Numbered from the stretch's first letter, positions 11,816 to 22,657 are shown. The stretch is DNA of 64,000 nucleotides from Flavobacterium psychrotolerans (GCF_003097635.1 NZ_QCZI01000004.1:124001-188000), one strand, 5' to 3'. The notes: generated by a model not told the origin, from the letters alone. Translations and numbers: made by a program.

Positions 11816-12259
11816 TTAGTTCTGATTGTTTTTGACTCTTTGCCAATATTGAGTTCTTCCAAAAAAAGAAATCCCGAGGTATCCCCTAACCTTTATATTA
11901 TCCTGATCTATTAAAGTAATATCACAATTATATAACCTTCCACTTTCTGGATCCAAAATATCGCCATCGGAATACTGGTTTTCGTTTTTTTGTAATCCTT
12001 TAATGACTACCAAGCCAAGAAAGGGCTTGTTTTTGTCTTCACCAGAACAGTTTTCGCACAAAAGACTGCGGCTTTTAGGGTTAGAAATCTCACAGACTTT
12101 TCCGTAGATTTTATTGTTTTCTTCATAAATTTCCACAACAGAAATGATTTTCCCCGTTTCTTCGTGAATACTATTCCATTTTCCAATAATAGTCTTATTT
12201 TGCGCATAAAAAACCATCGAAAACAATGACACTAAAATACATAAGATACGATTTTTCAT
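11816..12259 (-). CDS. Secreted DUF2147 domain protein (copy 1)
   Basis: A 147-residue protein with a signal peptide ending near YAQ and a mature DUF2147 domain: IIGKWNS, SVVEIYEENNKIYGKV, CENCSGEDKNKPFLGL, then GDILDPESGRLYNC and the KVRGYLGISFFGRTQYW C-terminus. DUF2147 is a lipocalin-like beta-rich domain of periplasmic proteins without a defined function. It is a tandem paralogue of the gene 18 bases upstream. Two Cys spaced CxxC in the middle are shared by both copies. Confidence 0.85.
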   Translation of the reverse strand: MKNRILCILVSLFSMVFYAQNKTIIGKWNSIHEETGKIISVVEIYEENNKIYGKVCEISNPKSRSLLCENCSGEDKNKPFLGLVVIKGLQKNENQYSDGDILDPESGRLYNCDITLIDQDNIKVRGYLGISFFGRTQYWQRVKNNQN

Positions 12260-12277
12260 AGTTTAAATTTTAAAGAT

Positions 12278-12706
12278 CTAGACCTTAGTTTTATACCAAT
12301 ATTGCGTTCTTCCAAACAATGAAATTCCAATATAACCACGAACTTTTAATTTGCCACTTCCTTCAAGAGTAATGAAACATTTGTATAATTTTCCGTTTTT
12401 AGGGTCTAAAATTTTTCCGGAATTGTATTGGTTTCCGTCTTTTGAAAGCCCTTTTATGATTGTCATCCCAAGGATGGGTTTGTTTTTATCATCTCCGGAG
12501 CAATTGCTGCAAACGCTATTTTTATGCTTAACATCTAAAATCTCGATTACTTTTCCATAAATTTTTCCTGATTTCTCATATATTTCTACGACTGATTTAG
12601 CTTGGCCAGTTTCATCATCAATAGTCTTCCATTTCCCTATGACACCTTGCCCTTGTATCTGGAAAATTGTTAAAATCAATAGCAATATTGTAAATATATT
12701 TTTCAT
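12278..12706 (-). CDS. Secreted DUF2147 domain protein (copy 2)
   Basis: The 142-residue paralogue of the gene at 11816-12259 shares its full layout: signal peptide ending at IQGQ, VIGKWKTIDDETGQAKSVVE, IYGKVIEI, CSNCSGDDKNKPILGM, ILDPKNGKLYKC and KVRGYIGISLFGRTQYW. It is the first gene of the two-gene unit. Tandem duplication is the simplest origin. The function is unknown; the shared CxxC may bind metal or form a disulfide. Confidence 0.85.
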   Translation of the reverse strand: MKNIFTILLLILTIFQIQGQGVIGKWKTIDDETGQAKSVVEIYEKSGKIYGKVIEILDVKHKNSVCSNCSGDDKNKPILGMTIIKGLSKDGNQYNSGKILDPKNGKLYKCFITLEGSGKLKVRGYIGISLFGRTQYWYKTKV

Positions 12707-12721
12707 GCTTGCATATTTTTG

Positions 12722-12821
12722 AGCCCCGATTGCTTTATTTGACTTTATTGGAAAGAAGTTAAATAAATTATATTTTAGTCAATTAACTTATATAGTATGA
12801 ACAAAGATAGAGCAAAAAGCG
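12722..12821. repeat. Degenerate copy of the agccccgat intergenic repeat
   Basis: It opens agccccgattg and closes gaacaaagatagagcaaaaagcg, matching both ends of the element at 555-627. The middle is AT-rich and unrelated. It fills the gap before the DUF2147 pair. Confidence 0.4.
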
Positions 12822-12871
12822 TGACTATTGACAACCAAATTCTCCTAACCGCTCCATGACTTGCCATAGCA

Positions 12872-13795
12872 TTAAACCGAATTTTTCATTTTTAATTTAT
12901 TAATGGACGCATTCAATTCGAATCCTAAAAGTAAAATCATACAGTTTATCCAAATGTAAAACATCATGATTAACAAAGTCCCTATTGATCCATAAAGCTC
13001 ATTGTATTTAGAGAATCGAATAACCCAAATCCCGAAAATATAGGATGATAAAATGATGAGAATAGTTGTAAATACGGATCCTATTGATATGAATGCCCTA
13101 TTTTTGTCATGTTTAGTCCCAAATTTGAAAAGAATGGATGTCGTAGTGAGAATCATTAAAATTACAAACACATATCGCCCTAAAATAATGAGCGGAATTC
13201 GATCACTTAGTACATCCTGAATAATTGTTTTCTGGATAAAAACTTCAAAAACAACAATTATGGCCACCGTTAACAATAACAGCACTGACAGTAATAATGA
13301 CATCCCGAGAGCGACTAAGTATTGATGTAAAAACCCTCTTTTAACAAGTACATGGCGGGAAGATTCAAAGCCTCCTAGAATTCCGTTCAATCCATTTGCC
13401 ATCAGGAAAATAGATAATAAAAAACCCGTAGATAGCAATCCGGAATGACTATTATTAAGAATGTCATTTATGATTTTATAGATTGCATCATAAGTATTTG
13501 GGGGAACTCCTTCTTTTACAAACTGTAAAAAATCCAACTGAAATCCTTCTATAGGAATATAGGGAATTAGATTTAAAATGAATAACGCAAAAGGGAATAA
13601 TGCCATGAAAAAACTAAATGCAACGGCACTGGCATGATACGTCAAAGCATTTTCTATAATTCCGAAAATATATAACTCTAATAAATCATAGAGAGATAGT
13701 CCCTGCAGCCACGGCAATTTTATCCGTTTTAGAACACGGGCAAGATTCCTTAGTATTGGAATTTTTTCTATTCTATTTTCTATCTCTATTGACAT
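12872..13795 (-). CDS. YihY/BrkB family inner-membrane protein
   Basis: The 307-residue membrane protein has about six hydrophobic segments (for example SAVAFSFFMALFPFALFIL, LSVLLLLTVAIIVVFEVF, IILGRYVFVILMILTTT and TLLIMMFYIWINCMILLLGFELNA). The YHASAVAFSFFMALFPF block and the YGSIGTLLIMMFYIW...GFELNA C-terminal motif are typical of the YihY/virulence factor BrkB family, once mis-annotated as RNase BN. The physiological role is not established. It is a single gene, 44 bases downstream of nadC and perhaps co-transcribed. Confidence 0.9.
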   Translation of the reverse strand: MSIEIENRIEKIPILRNLARVLKRIKLPWLQGLSLYDLLELYIFGIIENALTYHASAVAFSFFMALFPFALFILNLIPYIPIEGFQLDFLQFVKEGVPPNTYDAIYKIINDILNNSHSGLLSTGFLLSIFLMANGLNGILGGFESSRHVLVKRGFLHQYLVALGMSLLLSVLLLLTVAIIVVFEVFIQKTIIQDVLSDRIPLIILGRYVFVILMILTTTSILFKFGTKHDKNRAFISIGSVFTTILIILSSYIFGIWVIRFSKYNELYGSIGTLLIMMFYIWINCMILLLGFELNASINKLKMKNSV

Positions 13796-13838
13796 TATTT
13801 TATTTTATCGTTTAGGGATTATCGTTTTTATTACTAAA

Positions 13839-14696
13839 TCAAATTGCTTTTAAACTTAAATCCATGTTGTAAATTGAATGTGTCAAAGCTCCTGAAGAAA
13901 TGTAATTGACCCCGCATTCTGCATAAAGCCGAATGGTATCTTCATTAATATTCCCTGATGATTCTGTCTGGCACTTATTACCAATTAGCGTTACTGCTTG
14001 TCGCGTATCTTCATAATTGAAATTGTCAATTAAAATTCTATAAATCCCTTCACTTTGCAAGATTTCTTTAATTTCGTCCAGATTTCTTGCTTCAACAATA
14101 ATTTTCAAATCGAGGTTATTTTCTTTTAAAAATGCTTTAGATTTGGCTATTGCCAATGTAATACCACCAGAAAAATCGATATGATTGTCCTTAAGCATAA
14201 TCATATCATACAATGCAAAACGGTGATTTTCGCCACCTCCAATTTTGACTGCCCATTTTTCGCAGGCACGAAATCCCGGGGTAGTTTTTCTAGTATCCAA
14301 TATTTTGGTTGTAGTGCCTTCAAGAAATTTGACATAACCGTTCGTTTTGGTTGCTATTGCAGACATGCGTTGCATGGAATTAAGTACCAATCGTTCTGCT
14401 TTAAGGATAGATTGAGAACTTCCCGAGACGTTAAAAACAACGTCTCCATATTTTACTGGAGTACCATCATTTATGAAGGTTTCTATTAATAGATTTGCAT
14501 CTACTTCATGGAAAATCATTTTGGCAAATTCGACTCCTGCAATGATGCCTTCATCTTTAACCAACAGTTTTGCCTTTCCTTTTGCCGAACTAGGAATACA
14601 GGCTAATGAACTGTAATCTCCGGCTCCTACATCTTCTCGGATAGCATTTTGAATAATGATTTGTAACTCGTTTTGAAACTGTGCTTCGGTAATCAT
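13839..14696 (-). CDS. nadC: Nicotinate-nucleotide pyrophosphorylase (carboxylating)
   Basis: The 285-residue enzyme of the NAD de novo pathway converts quinolinate and PRPP to nicotinate mononucleotide. Family landmarks are REDVGAGDYSS near 19, LNSMQRMSAIAT, the TTKILDTRKTTPGFR phosphoribosyl/quinolinate site, KIGGGENHRFALYDMIMLKDNH and the C-terminal YISSGALTHS. The length is normal. No nadA or nadB lies in the window. Confidence 0.96.
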   Translation of the reverse strand: MITEAQFQNELQIIIQNAIREDVGAGDYSSLACIPSSAKGKAKLLVKDEGIIAGVEFAKMIFHEVDANLLIETFINDGTPVKYGDVVFNVSGSSQSILKAERLVLNSMQRMSAIATKTNGYVKFLEGTTTKILDTRKTTPGFRACEKWAVKIGGGENHRFALYDMIMLKDNHIDFSGGITLAIAKSKAFLKENNLDLKIIVEARNLDEIKEILQSEGIYRILIDNFNYEDTRQAVTLIGNKCQTESSGNINEDTIRLYAECGVNYISSGALTHSIYNMDLSLKAI

Positions 14697-14818
14697 TTTT
14701 TATGGGAATTTATGAAATGCTAAAGTAAGATTTATTTCTAGGATTTAAAAATTTGAGCGTTTGTTAATTTGGCACTGTGCCCATTGATTTCATGGCGGTA
14801 TATTTCAAAAAAAAAAAG

Positions 14819-14846
14819 GAACTGAATTAGCTTCAGTTCCTTTTTT
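14819..14846 (-). terminator. Intrinsic terminator after the M43 protease gene
   Basis: GGAACTGAA and TTCAGTTCC make a 9-bp stem with a 4-base loop. A long T run follows on the minus strand (A-run 14809-14818 on the plus strand) and six Ts follow on the plus strand, so it may work in both directions. Confidence 0.8.
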
Positions 14847-14866
14847 GCAATAATTCCAAAAAACTT

Positions 14867-16249
14867 TTATTCTTTTATGAATTGTAAAGTTTTAGATGAA
14901 TTTCCTTTTACTATTTTAATGAAATAAATTCCTTTGCTATATGAGGTGGTGTTCACATTTAAATCGGTAATTGAACCTATTTTTTTGTTTCCAACCATTT
15001 GCCCCAAACTGTTGTACACCGTAAACCCATCTGGCAATTCCGATTGTGAAACAGCAATATTTAATATATTCTTAGCAGGATTTGGATACAATTGAATTTT
15101 ATTCAAAAATTCATATTTATCAGTTGCCAATGGAGCCAAACAAGCGTCAGACGTTTTCAAATCTTTTCTTCTAGGAGAATTATTCATTACCGCAGTAATC
15201 CTGTCTTTTTGATTTAAAGTAAAAATATTCATGCAAGCATCCGGAGAATAATCCATGTAATTTTCTGGCATATCATTTCCAGGTTTAGATGTACACGTAT
15301 TAAAAGTACCACAATCATAATGTTCCCAACCTGCTTGAGGAGTATCTGCGCAGTAATCTGTTGCAGTACAATCAGGAGAATTACTTGCTTCGTTACCATT
15401 TCCGTCCCCCCAAATGTGCAATAACCCGAAGCAATGTCCAATTTCATGACTAGCGGTTCTTCCTTTATCATAAGGCTCATTTACAGCAAAAGCGGGAACA
15501 ATATCTGATGTGCCAAAAGCCCTATAATCAATAACCAATCCATCGGTATTTGCAGCTTCTCCGTCTAATCCTGACAATCCCGTTAGACCTGAAGTTGCGG
15601 GAAATTGAGCGTATCCTAAAGTACCATTCATTTCTGCGCTTGAAGTATCCGAAAAATATACCGTCCAAATATTAAAATATTTAGTTGGATCCCATTGCGT
15701 GGCCGCTTTCATGGCTTCAGTAGAAGTCATAGTGGCATATTGGGCCGTAGTCTTTTTTACACGATCAATTCCATTAGTTGCAGTTCCGTCCGGCTTTCTT
15801 TGTGCCATACAGAATTCTATTCCTAAGTCGGCGCCAACCGGGTTTGAATTTTCACCTGGGGTACCAGCCATCTTCCTAAAATCTTGGTTTAGTACCGTAA
15901 TTTGTGACAATGCCTGCTCGTCCGAAATATTTTCATTTTTACCAATTGCGTCACCATTATGAATGATGTGTATAACAATTGGGATGGTAATTACGGTAGC
16001 TGCTCTTTGAACTGATTGCTGATTTTTAAGCTCTTGAATTTTTGGGGCAATCCAATTTTCAAACTCCTCTTTTGTAGCTCTCTTGGGATTGTTGGCTCTT
16101 AAGTATTGTTCATATTCTGTCGATGCACAACGCACTTTCCCGGATGGAGTTCTTTTAGTTAAACTAATGCTATTTTGGCTGATAGCAGAACTGGCTATGC
16201 TCAATAACAACATTAAAAGCAACCTTTTTAAAGTAATGTTTTTTTTCAT
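14867..16249 (-). CDS. Secreted M43 family zinc metalloprotease with type IX sorting domain
   Basis: The 460-residue protein has a signal peptide (LLLMLLLSIASSAIS), a propeptide, and a metzincin catalytic domain with the zinc motif HEIGHCFGLLHIWG followed by a Cys-rich segment (CTATDYCADTPQ, CGTFNTC) and MDYSPDACMNIF, which provides the Met-turn of M43 pappalysin-like enzymes. The C-terminal 75 residues (LYPNPAKNILNI...KGIYFIKIVKGNSSKTLQFIKE) form a type A T9SS sorting domain, so the enzyme is probably secreted or surface-anchored by the gliding-associated machinery. Single gene with its own terminator. Confidence 0.93.
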   Translation of the reverse strand: MKKNITLKRLLLMLLLSIASSAISQNSISLTKRTPSGKVRCASTEYEQYLRANNPKRATKEEFENWIAPKIQELKNQQSVQRAATVITIPIVIHIIHNGDAIGKNENISDEQALSQITVLNQDFRKMAGTPGENSNPVGADLGIEFCMAQRKPDGTATNGIDRVKKTTAQYATMTSTEAMKAATQWDPTKYFNIWTVYFSDTSSAEMNGTLGYAQFPATSGLTGLSGLDGEAANTDGLVIDYRAFGTSDIVPAFAVNEPYDKGRTASHEIGHCFGLLHIWGDGNGNEASNSPDCTATDYCADTPQAGWEHYDCGTFNTCTSKPGNDMPENYMDYSPDACMNIFTLNQKDRITAVMNNSPRRKDLKTSDACLAPLATDKYEFLNKIQLYPNPAKNILNIAVSQSELPDGFTVYNSLGQMVGNKKIGSITDLNVNTTSYSKGIYFIKIVKGNSSKTLQFIKE

Positions 16250-16486
16250 GATTGGTTTTTCAAAATTTGTTTAATCTGGAATGATTCGTTTTTTTTTATA
16301 GAGAAATGGAATCGTTTTAAATATCATTTACATAAACCCTTCTTCCATAAAAAAATCAGGCTACAAAAATAATACTATTTTTATCATTTTTTCATATATA
16401 TTGAAAATTTAATAAAATAAAAGCATAAAAATCGTACAATTAATTTTTAATTTTGTAATATTGATTTCAATTAATTGATAATCATC

Positions 16487-16912
16487 ATGCATCGAATTAT
16501 ATATTTAAGCTCTGCCATAAAACCCCTTTCTGCGGAAAAAATTGATTCCCTTTTAAAACAAGCTCGGAAATTTAATTTAGAAAACAACATTACAGGTGTC
16601 TTATTGTATCTCGAAGGAAATTTTCTTCAGGTGATAGAAGGTCCATCAAAATCAATAATCAGTCTTTTTGAAAGGATAAAAAAAGACAAGCGACACACGG
16701 GAATATTAACTGTTTGTAATGACGTGATTTACGAAAAACAATTTCCCGATTGGTCTATGGGATTTAGCCCTATAGTATATAAAAAATTACAAAAAACTAT
16801 TGGCCTTGAAACCTTCAACAGAAAAGAGTTAATTAACTTAGCTGATAATACTGCAATAGGATTCATAAACACATTTATAAATTCACATCGGGATAAAATT
16901 ATGTTTGTTTAA
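16487..16912 (+). CDS. BLUF domain blue-light sensor
   Basis: The 141-residue protein is a stand-alone BLUF domain. The flavin-binding residues expected for BLUF are present: Y6 (IIYLSS), N33/N34 (NNITGVLL) and Q48 (FLQVIEG), with the later DWSMGF loop. BLUF proteins switch on blue light through a Tyr-Gln-flavin hydrogen-bond change. No output domain is fused, so it must act through a partner. I chose ATG 16487; the upstream in-frame TTG would add only four residues. A TAATTTTG box at 16448-16455 could be its -7 element. Confidence 0.92.
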   Translation: MHRIIYLSSAIKPLSAEKIDSLLKQARKFNLENNITGVLLYLEGNFLQVIEGPSKSIISLFERIKKDKRHTGILTVCNDVIYEKQFPDWSMGFSPIVYKKLQKTIGLETFNRKELINLADNTAIGFINTFINSHRDKIMFV

Positions 16913-16960
16913 TCTATTAAAAACTGCTTTTATTTTCAGAACTTTAAAAAGAAGCTGTCT

Positions 16961-18589
<1,629 letters not shown>

Positions 18590-18730
18590 TTATAAAATTT
18601 TTGCAAAAGTAGCAAAAATACTGCACTTATTGCCCTGATTATACCACAATTTAAGAGCGATTTATTTAACTATGCATTAACAGTAATATCCAAACCAACT
18701 AAATATTTTTGTGAACAAGCTATCTTCACA

Positions 18731-20140
18731 ATGCATATTCCAAAACAAATTTATTTTTTAATGTTTGCATCTGCAGCAATCGTACTATTTAGTTCTTGTA
18801 ATAAAGAATTTAAAAGTGATGATTATACAGCCTATTTTGGTGGAGAAGTTACAAATCCCACAAGCCCTTATGTCTTGTTTTGCAGGGATTCAGAAATCAT
18901 TGACACTATAAAAATAGACCGAAATAATCGTTTTTTTATTACTTTCGATTCACTTACCCCAGGCTTATATACTTTTAAAAACGAACCTGAATATCAATAT
19001 GTTTATTTTGATAAAAATGACAGTATCATGGTTCACATCAATTCAAAAGATTTTGATGAATCTATTATTTTTTGTGGAAGAGGTGATGAAAAGAACAATT
19101 TTTTGATGGATTTATACCTCAAAAATGAAAAGGATAAAAGCAATTTGTTTGATGTTTTTGATTATGATATCCCAAAATTCAACAAAAATATAGACTCCAT
19201 TTATGCAAAGACCAAAAAATTCTATCAGATTAAAAAAGAAGAAATAAAGTGGAGTGATGAATTTGATGTGTTTGCTAAAAGCGCTTTAGATTTTCATTAT
19301 TATTCCAAAAAAGAACTCTATCCTATTGTTCATAAAATTCGTACTGGAAAGGATGTTTTTGACGATTTACCCCCAAATTATTATGATTTCAGAAAAACAA
19401 TAGATTTCAACAGCACAATACTAGCTAGTTTTTCTCCCTATATTATGTATTTATCTCACATGCTTGACAATACGGGTGCAATCACTTATCACAATCATTT
19501 TTCAGATATTGACCTTGCTTTAAAAACCAATGTCAACAAGCTAAACATAGCGGACACGTTGATTAAAAACAAAAAAGTAAAAAATATTATTCTCAACAAT
19601 ATTGCCTTTACCTATTTGCTTGAAGATCAAAATATGGTAAACAATCAAAAATTTCTTGAAATTTATCATCAATATTCCACTGATAGTAGTAAGAAAAATG
19701 AAATCCTAAAAATTGGAAATGCAATTCAGTTGTTGAAAATTGGAAAACCACTACCCGAAGTAACTTTAATAGATCAACATAAGAATGTAATCTCCTCGAA
19801 TACCTTCGCAAAAAAGAAAACAGTCATCTTTTTTTGGACAAAAAATTTAACCTCACATTTGATTGCAGCCCATAAAAAAATCGTGTATTTAAAATCGAAG
19901 TATCCCGACTACCAATTCATAGGCATCAACCTAGACAAAGATCAGGCAGAATGGAATATGACTTTATCAAAATATAAATTTGACGGCGTTATGGAGCTCC
20001 GCAGTGCTGATTTTGAAGATTTAAAAGCCAAATGGGCTATTATGAAAGTCCACCGATCTGTAATTCTTAATAAAGACGCTACAATCAAAACTGCATTTAC
20101 CAATATTTTCGATTCCCATTTTGAAGACAATTTGAAATAA
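18731..20140 (+). CDS. Lipoprotein with degenerate TlpA/thioredoxin-like domain
   Basis: The 469-residue protein has a lipoprotein signal (IVLFSSC, lipobox Cys about residue 23), then a DUF4369-like beta domain (YFGGEVTNPTSPYVLF), a helical middle and a C-terminal thioredoxin-like fold from about residue 335 (GKPLPEVTLIDQHKNVI, TVIFFWTKNLTSHLIAA, YQFIGINLDKD). Where TlpA/ResA proteins have a CxxC redox pair after the W, this has WTKNLTSH with no cysteine, so thiol-disulfide chemistry is not expected. It may be a binding protein of the outer membrane. A bidirectional hairpin follows at 20181-20218. Confidence 0.8.
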   Translation: MHIPKQIYFLMFASAAIVLFSSCNKEFKSDDYTAYFGGEVTNPTSPYVLFCRDSEIIDTIKIDRNNRFFITFDSLTPGLYTFKNEPEYQYVYFDKNDSIMVHINSKDFDESIIFCGRGDEKNNFLMDLYLKNEKDKSNLFDVFDYDIPKFNKNIDSIYAKTKKFYQIKKEEIKWSDEFDVFAKSALDFHYYSKKELYPIVHKIRTGKDVFDDLPPNYYDFRKTIDFNSTILASFSPYIMYLSHMLDNTGAITYHNHFSDIDLALKTNVNKLNIADTLIKNKKVKNIILNNIAFTYLLEDQNMVNNQKFLEIYHQYSTDSSKKNEILKIGNAIQLLKIGKPLPEVTLIDQHKNVISSNTFAKKKTVIFFWTKNLTSHLIAAHKKIVYLKSKYPDYQFIGINLDKDQAEWNMTLSKYKFDGVMELRSADFEDLKAKWAIMKVHRSVILNKDATIKTAFTNIFDSHFEDNLK

Positions 20141-20180
20141 ATTCTTTAAAGCTATTGGCTTTCGGAATTTTAGAAATAAA

Positions 20181-20218
20181 AAAAGGCGATTTTCAAAACA
20201 TGAAAATCGCCTTTTTAA
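20181..20218. terminator. Bidirectional intrinsic terminator
   Basis: GGCGATTTTCA and TGAAAATCGCC form an 11-bp stem with a 5-base loop, with A-rich sequence before and TTTTT after it. It lies between convergent genes ending at 20140 (plus) and 20255 (minus). Confidence 0.85.
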
Positions 20219-20254
20219 TTATAGTTATTGCAAATTAACTGCAACTGTTCTTTT

Positions 20255-20911
20255 CTATTTATTCCCTTTCTCGAAATCTGCAACAAACTGTGCCAATCCA
20301 ATATCAGTCAATGGGTGTTTCAACAATCCATAAATTGCAGATAAAGGTCCCGTCATGACATCAGCACCAATTTTAGCGCAATTTACAATGTGCATTGTGT
20401 GACGTACTGAAGCGGCAAGGATTTGCGTTTCGTAACCATAATTATCATAAATTAATCTGATTTCCTCTATAAGAGCCAAACCATCCGTAGAAACGTCATC
20501 AAGACGACCAATAAAAGGAGAAACATAAGTTGCACCCGCTTTGGCGGCCAATAAAGCCTGTCCCGCAGAAAAAACTAATGTTACGTTTGTCTTAATTCCT
20601 TTGTCCGAAAAATATTTTGCAGCCATAACACCTTCTTTGGTCATTGGCAATTTTACTACAATTTGTTCGTGCAAATCGGCCAATTCCTCACCTTCCTTGA
20701 TCATTCCGTCATAATCTAATGCGTTTACTTCGGCGCTTACATCACCATGCACATGATTGCAAATGTCAACATAATGTTTCAAAATGTTGTTTTTTCCGGT
20801 AATTCCTTCTTTCGCCATCAAACTTGGGTTGGTCGTTACTCCGTCCAAAACGCCTAAGGCTTGTGCTTCTTTAATTTGAGCTAAATTAGCTGTGTCTATA
20901 AAAAATTTCAT
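20255..20911 (-). CDS. fsa: Fructose-6-phosphate aldolase / transaldolase-like (TalC type)
   Basis: The 218-residue protein has the short TalC/FSA architecture: [29 protein letters not shown], the Schiff-base lysine in [10 protein letters not shown] (K87), [25 protein letters not shown] and [24 protein letters not shown]. Members act as transaldolase or as fructose-6-phosphate aldolase, and sequence reading alone does not settle which. It links pentose-phosphate and glycolytic sugars. Single gene. Confidence 0.9.
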   Translation of the reverse strand: MKFFIDTANLAQIKEAQALGVLDGVTTNPSLMAKEGITGKNNILKHYVDICNHVHGDVSAEVNALDYDGMIKEGEELADLHEQIVVKLPMTKEGVMAAKYFSDKGIKTNVTLVFSAGQALLAAKAGATYVSPFIGRLDDVSTDGLALIEEIRLIYDNYGYETQILAASVRHTMHIVNCAKIGADVMTGPLSAIYGLLKHPLTDIGLAQFVADFEKGNK

Positions 20912-20937
20912 ATTTTTTTGGTTTAATTTTTATTTTA

Positions 20938-21035
20938 TTTTGGGCGTAACACTCAGATGCTTCGTTCCTTCTCAACTTCAAGTCAGACTTTCCGCTACAA
21001 TCCACGTCTAAATGCGTGGGGTTTTCACTAAAATT
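20938..21035. repeat. Possible degenerate flavobacterial intergenic repeat (gggcgtaac family)
   Basis: The sequence starts tgggcgtaac, passes through tttccgctacaatccacg and contains a CCACG...CGTGG hairpin followed by GGTTTT. I recall gggcgt-acc...cgctacaatc elements between genes in Flavobacterium; this copy is degraded. It may end transcription entering from the left on the plus strand. Confidence 0.4.
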
Positions 21036-21053
21036 CTTTACGCGGGTGCAAAA

Positions 21054-21857
21054 TTACAATTTATAATGATTCAAAAGCATTTTTTCATACAATTTATCAG
21101 GTAATATTCTTTTTAAAACAATAGAAAATTTTTGCATGAAAATGCCCACTTTATAATGAATCTTGGGGTTTGGGTTTTGAATAATGGCATATACCGCTTC
21201 GGCCATATCCTTTGGATTACTACCACTGTCCACATGTTCATCCATCATTTTTAGCGTATTGCCATACGAAATTTCATAAGCAGACCCTTTTATTAAAGGA
21301 GCATGAAAGCGACCCGAAGCAATATTGGTGGCAAAATCCCCCGGTGCTACATTCGTAATATGAATACCAAATGATTTGACTTCCATTCTTAGGGATTCAG
21401 TTATTAACTCCAACGCGCCTTTTGATGCCGAATAAATGCTGCGATACGGTAAACCCATATAGCCTGCTATGGAGGTAATATTAATAATTAACCCCGATTT
21501 TTGCAAACGCAACTGAGGCAAAACGGCTTTCATCACTTCAATTGGCCCGAAGAAATTGGTCTCAAAATTATTCTTGATTTCTTCCGCTGGAATCTCTTCT
21601 AAAGGACCTGTAATCCCTACTCCCGCATTATTAATGACAACATCTAATCTTCCTGAAATGGAAATGACTTTGGCAACTGCCAATTTAATACTTTCGATAT
21701 TTCTTACGTCTAAAGCAATTAAAGGAAAAACTGAGTTGGTATTTTTTTCTGGATTGCGGCTGGTTCCGTAAACACTATAACCTTTGTGATGCAACAACTC
21801 TCCTATGGATTTTCCAATTCCTGAGGAACCGCCTGTAATGAGAATAACTTTAGACAT
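21054..21857 (-). CDS. Short-chain dehydrogenase/reductase
   Basis: The 267-residue classical SDR has the cofactor motif ITGGSSGIGKS (TGxxxGxG) at 7-17, NNAGVG at 76-81, catalytic Ser129 and the YSASKGALE motif (Tyr142, Lys146). GTSRNPEK after beta-2 suggests NADP(H) preference. The C-terminus (ILPDKLYEKMLLNHYKL) resembles SDR proteins acting on lipids or retinol-like substrates, but the substrate cannot be read from sequence. Single gene. Confidence 0.88.
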   Translation of the reverse strand: MSKVILITGGSSGIGKSIGELLHHKGYSVYGTSRNPEKNTNSVFPLIALDVRNIESIKLAVAKVISISGRLDVVINNAGVGITGPLEEIPAEEIKNNFETNFFGPIEVMKAVLPQLRLQKSGLIINITSIAGYMGLPYRSIYSASKGALELITESLRMEVKSFGIHITNVAPGDFATNIASGRFHAPLIKGSAYEISYGNTLKMMDEHVDSGSNPKDMAEAVYAIIQNPNPKIHYKVGIFMQKFSIVLKRILPDKLYEKMLLNHYKL

Positions 21858-21928
21858 TTGGATTTATTCAATTGTTCAGACACAAATATAGAATCCGAAA
21901 TAATATTCTGTTTTATTACTTTTTATAT

Positions 21929-22327
21929 TTATTTTTTACGCTCGTAATAATAAACTTCTTGCTTGTCGTCAGCACCTTTCTTACTCGCACGAATAGTATA
22001 ATAGCGGTCACCAATTGGTTTTACTTCATACTCCCAATCGGCAGATAGGTTTGGATTTTTGCTTTTGTCGAATCTGTTCATATCAAAGCACAATTTACGT
22101 GCAGGAGGAACAGTAATGATCTCGTTAGAACCTTTTCCGGTAACCACAAATTTAAGATTATATTGACCGCATGGTGCTGGTTTTATGGTACTGTTTTCTG
22201 AGGAAACTTCAGGATTCGTTCGGTAGGTTTCAAATTCCTGTTCAAAGGATTTGTATGAAGTTTTCACATCCGTTTGTGAAAAAGAAAAAGTTGAGACGAA
22301 CAACAATGCGATTAAAATTGATTTCAT
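21929..22327 (-). CDS. Small exported protein of unknown function
   Basis: The 132-residue protein has a clear signal peptide (MKSILIALLFVSTFSFSQ) and a mature domain with Cys pairs in PAPCGQYNLKF and ARKLCFDMNRF, ending in the charged stretch KKGADDKQEVYYYERKK. I do not recognise the family. It is probably periplasmic, beta-rich, with one disulfide. It stands alone between the SDR gene and the SRP RNA unit. Confidence 0.7.
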   Translation of the reverse strand: MKSILIALLFVSTFSFSQTDVKTSYKSFEQEFETYRTNPEVSSENSTIKPAPCGQYNLKFVVTGKGSNEIITVPPARKLCFDMNRFDKSKNPNLSADWEYEVKPIGDRYYTIRASKKGADDKQEVYYYERKK

Positions 22328-22493
22328 GGTTTTGGTTTTTTAATTAAGTTTTGTTGATTAGGATGGTAAATATACTATTTTACACAAAGCAATTTCACTG
22401 ATTAAATTAGAAATCCATTTTATTTTGTCTCCGGAGAGCAGTTACGGGGATTTTTCAAAACAAAAGATTGCAACGCAAAGCAGGATTACCTTC

Positions 22494-22522
22494 AAAAAAA
22501 AATCTTCCAAATAAGGAAGATT
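22494..22522 (-). terminator. Intrinsic terminator of the SRP RNA gene
   Basis: AATCTTCC and GGAAGATT form an 8-bp stem with a 6-base loop, followed on the minus strand by nine Ts. It begins seven bases beyond the RNA 3' end, which itself runs into six Ts. Confidence 0.85.
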
Positions 22523-22528
22523 AAAAAA

Positions 22529-22621
22529 GGCAAGCGACCTACATCGCACCGCTCAACCACATACCTTTGCTATGTTCCCATCCTGGAGGAGTCTGCAGGA
22601 GCTGGTCGTGTAGGACTTGCC
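22529..22621 (-). ncRNA. ffs: Signal recognition particle RNA (small 4.5S type)
   Basis: Read on the minus strand, the 93-nt segment begins GGCAAGTCCTACACGACC and ends TGTAGGTCGCTTGCC. The ends pair (GGCAAG/CTTGCC, CCTACA/TGTAGG) to make the long SRP hairpin. The apical part holds CCAGGATGGGAACATAGCA, equivalent to the Ffh-binding symmetric and asymmetric loops of E. coli 4.5S RNA (AGG..GGAA...AGCA), and the GGTTGAGCGGTGCGATG run typical of Bacteroidota SRP RNA. A consensus promoter ends five bases upstream and a terminator follows. The RNA guides membrane and secreted proteins to SecYEG with Ffh. Confidence 0.92.
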
Positions 22622-22625
22622 GATG

Positions 22626-22657
22626 CAAATATACAATCTTTTTGTATTTTTGCAAAA
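22626..22657 (-). promoter_or_regulatory. Bacteroidota-type promoter of the SRP RNA gene
   Basis: On the minus strand TTTTG (22657-22653) is followed after 19 bases by TATATTTG (22633-22626), a perfect TAnnTTTG box. The predicted start is at the first base of the RNA. Confidence 0.85.
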
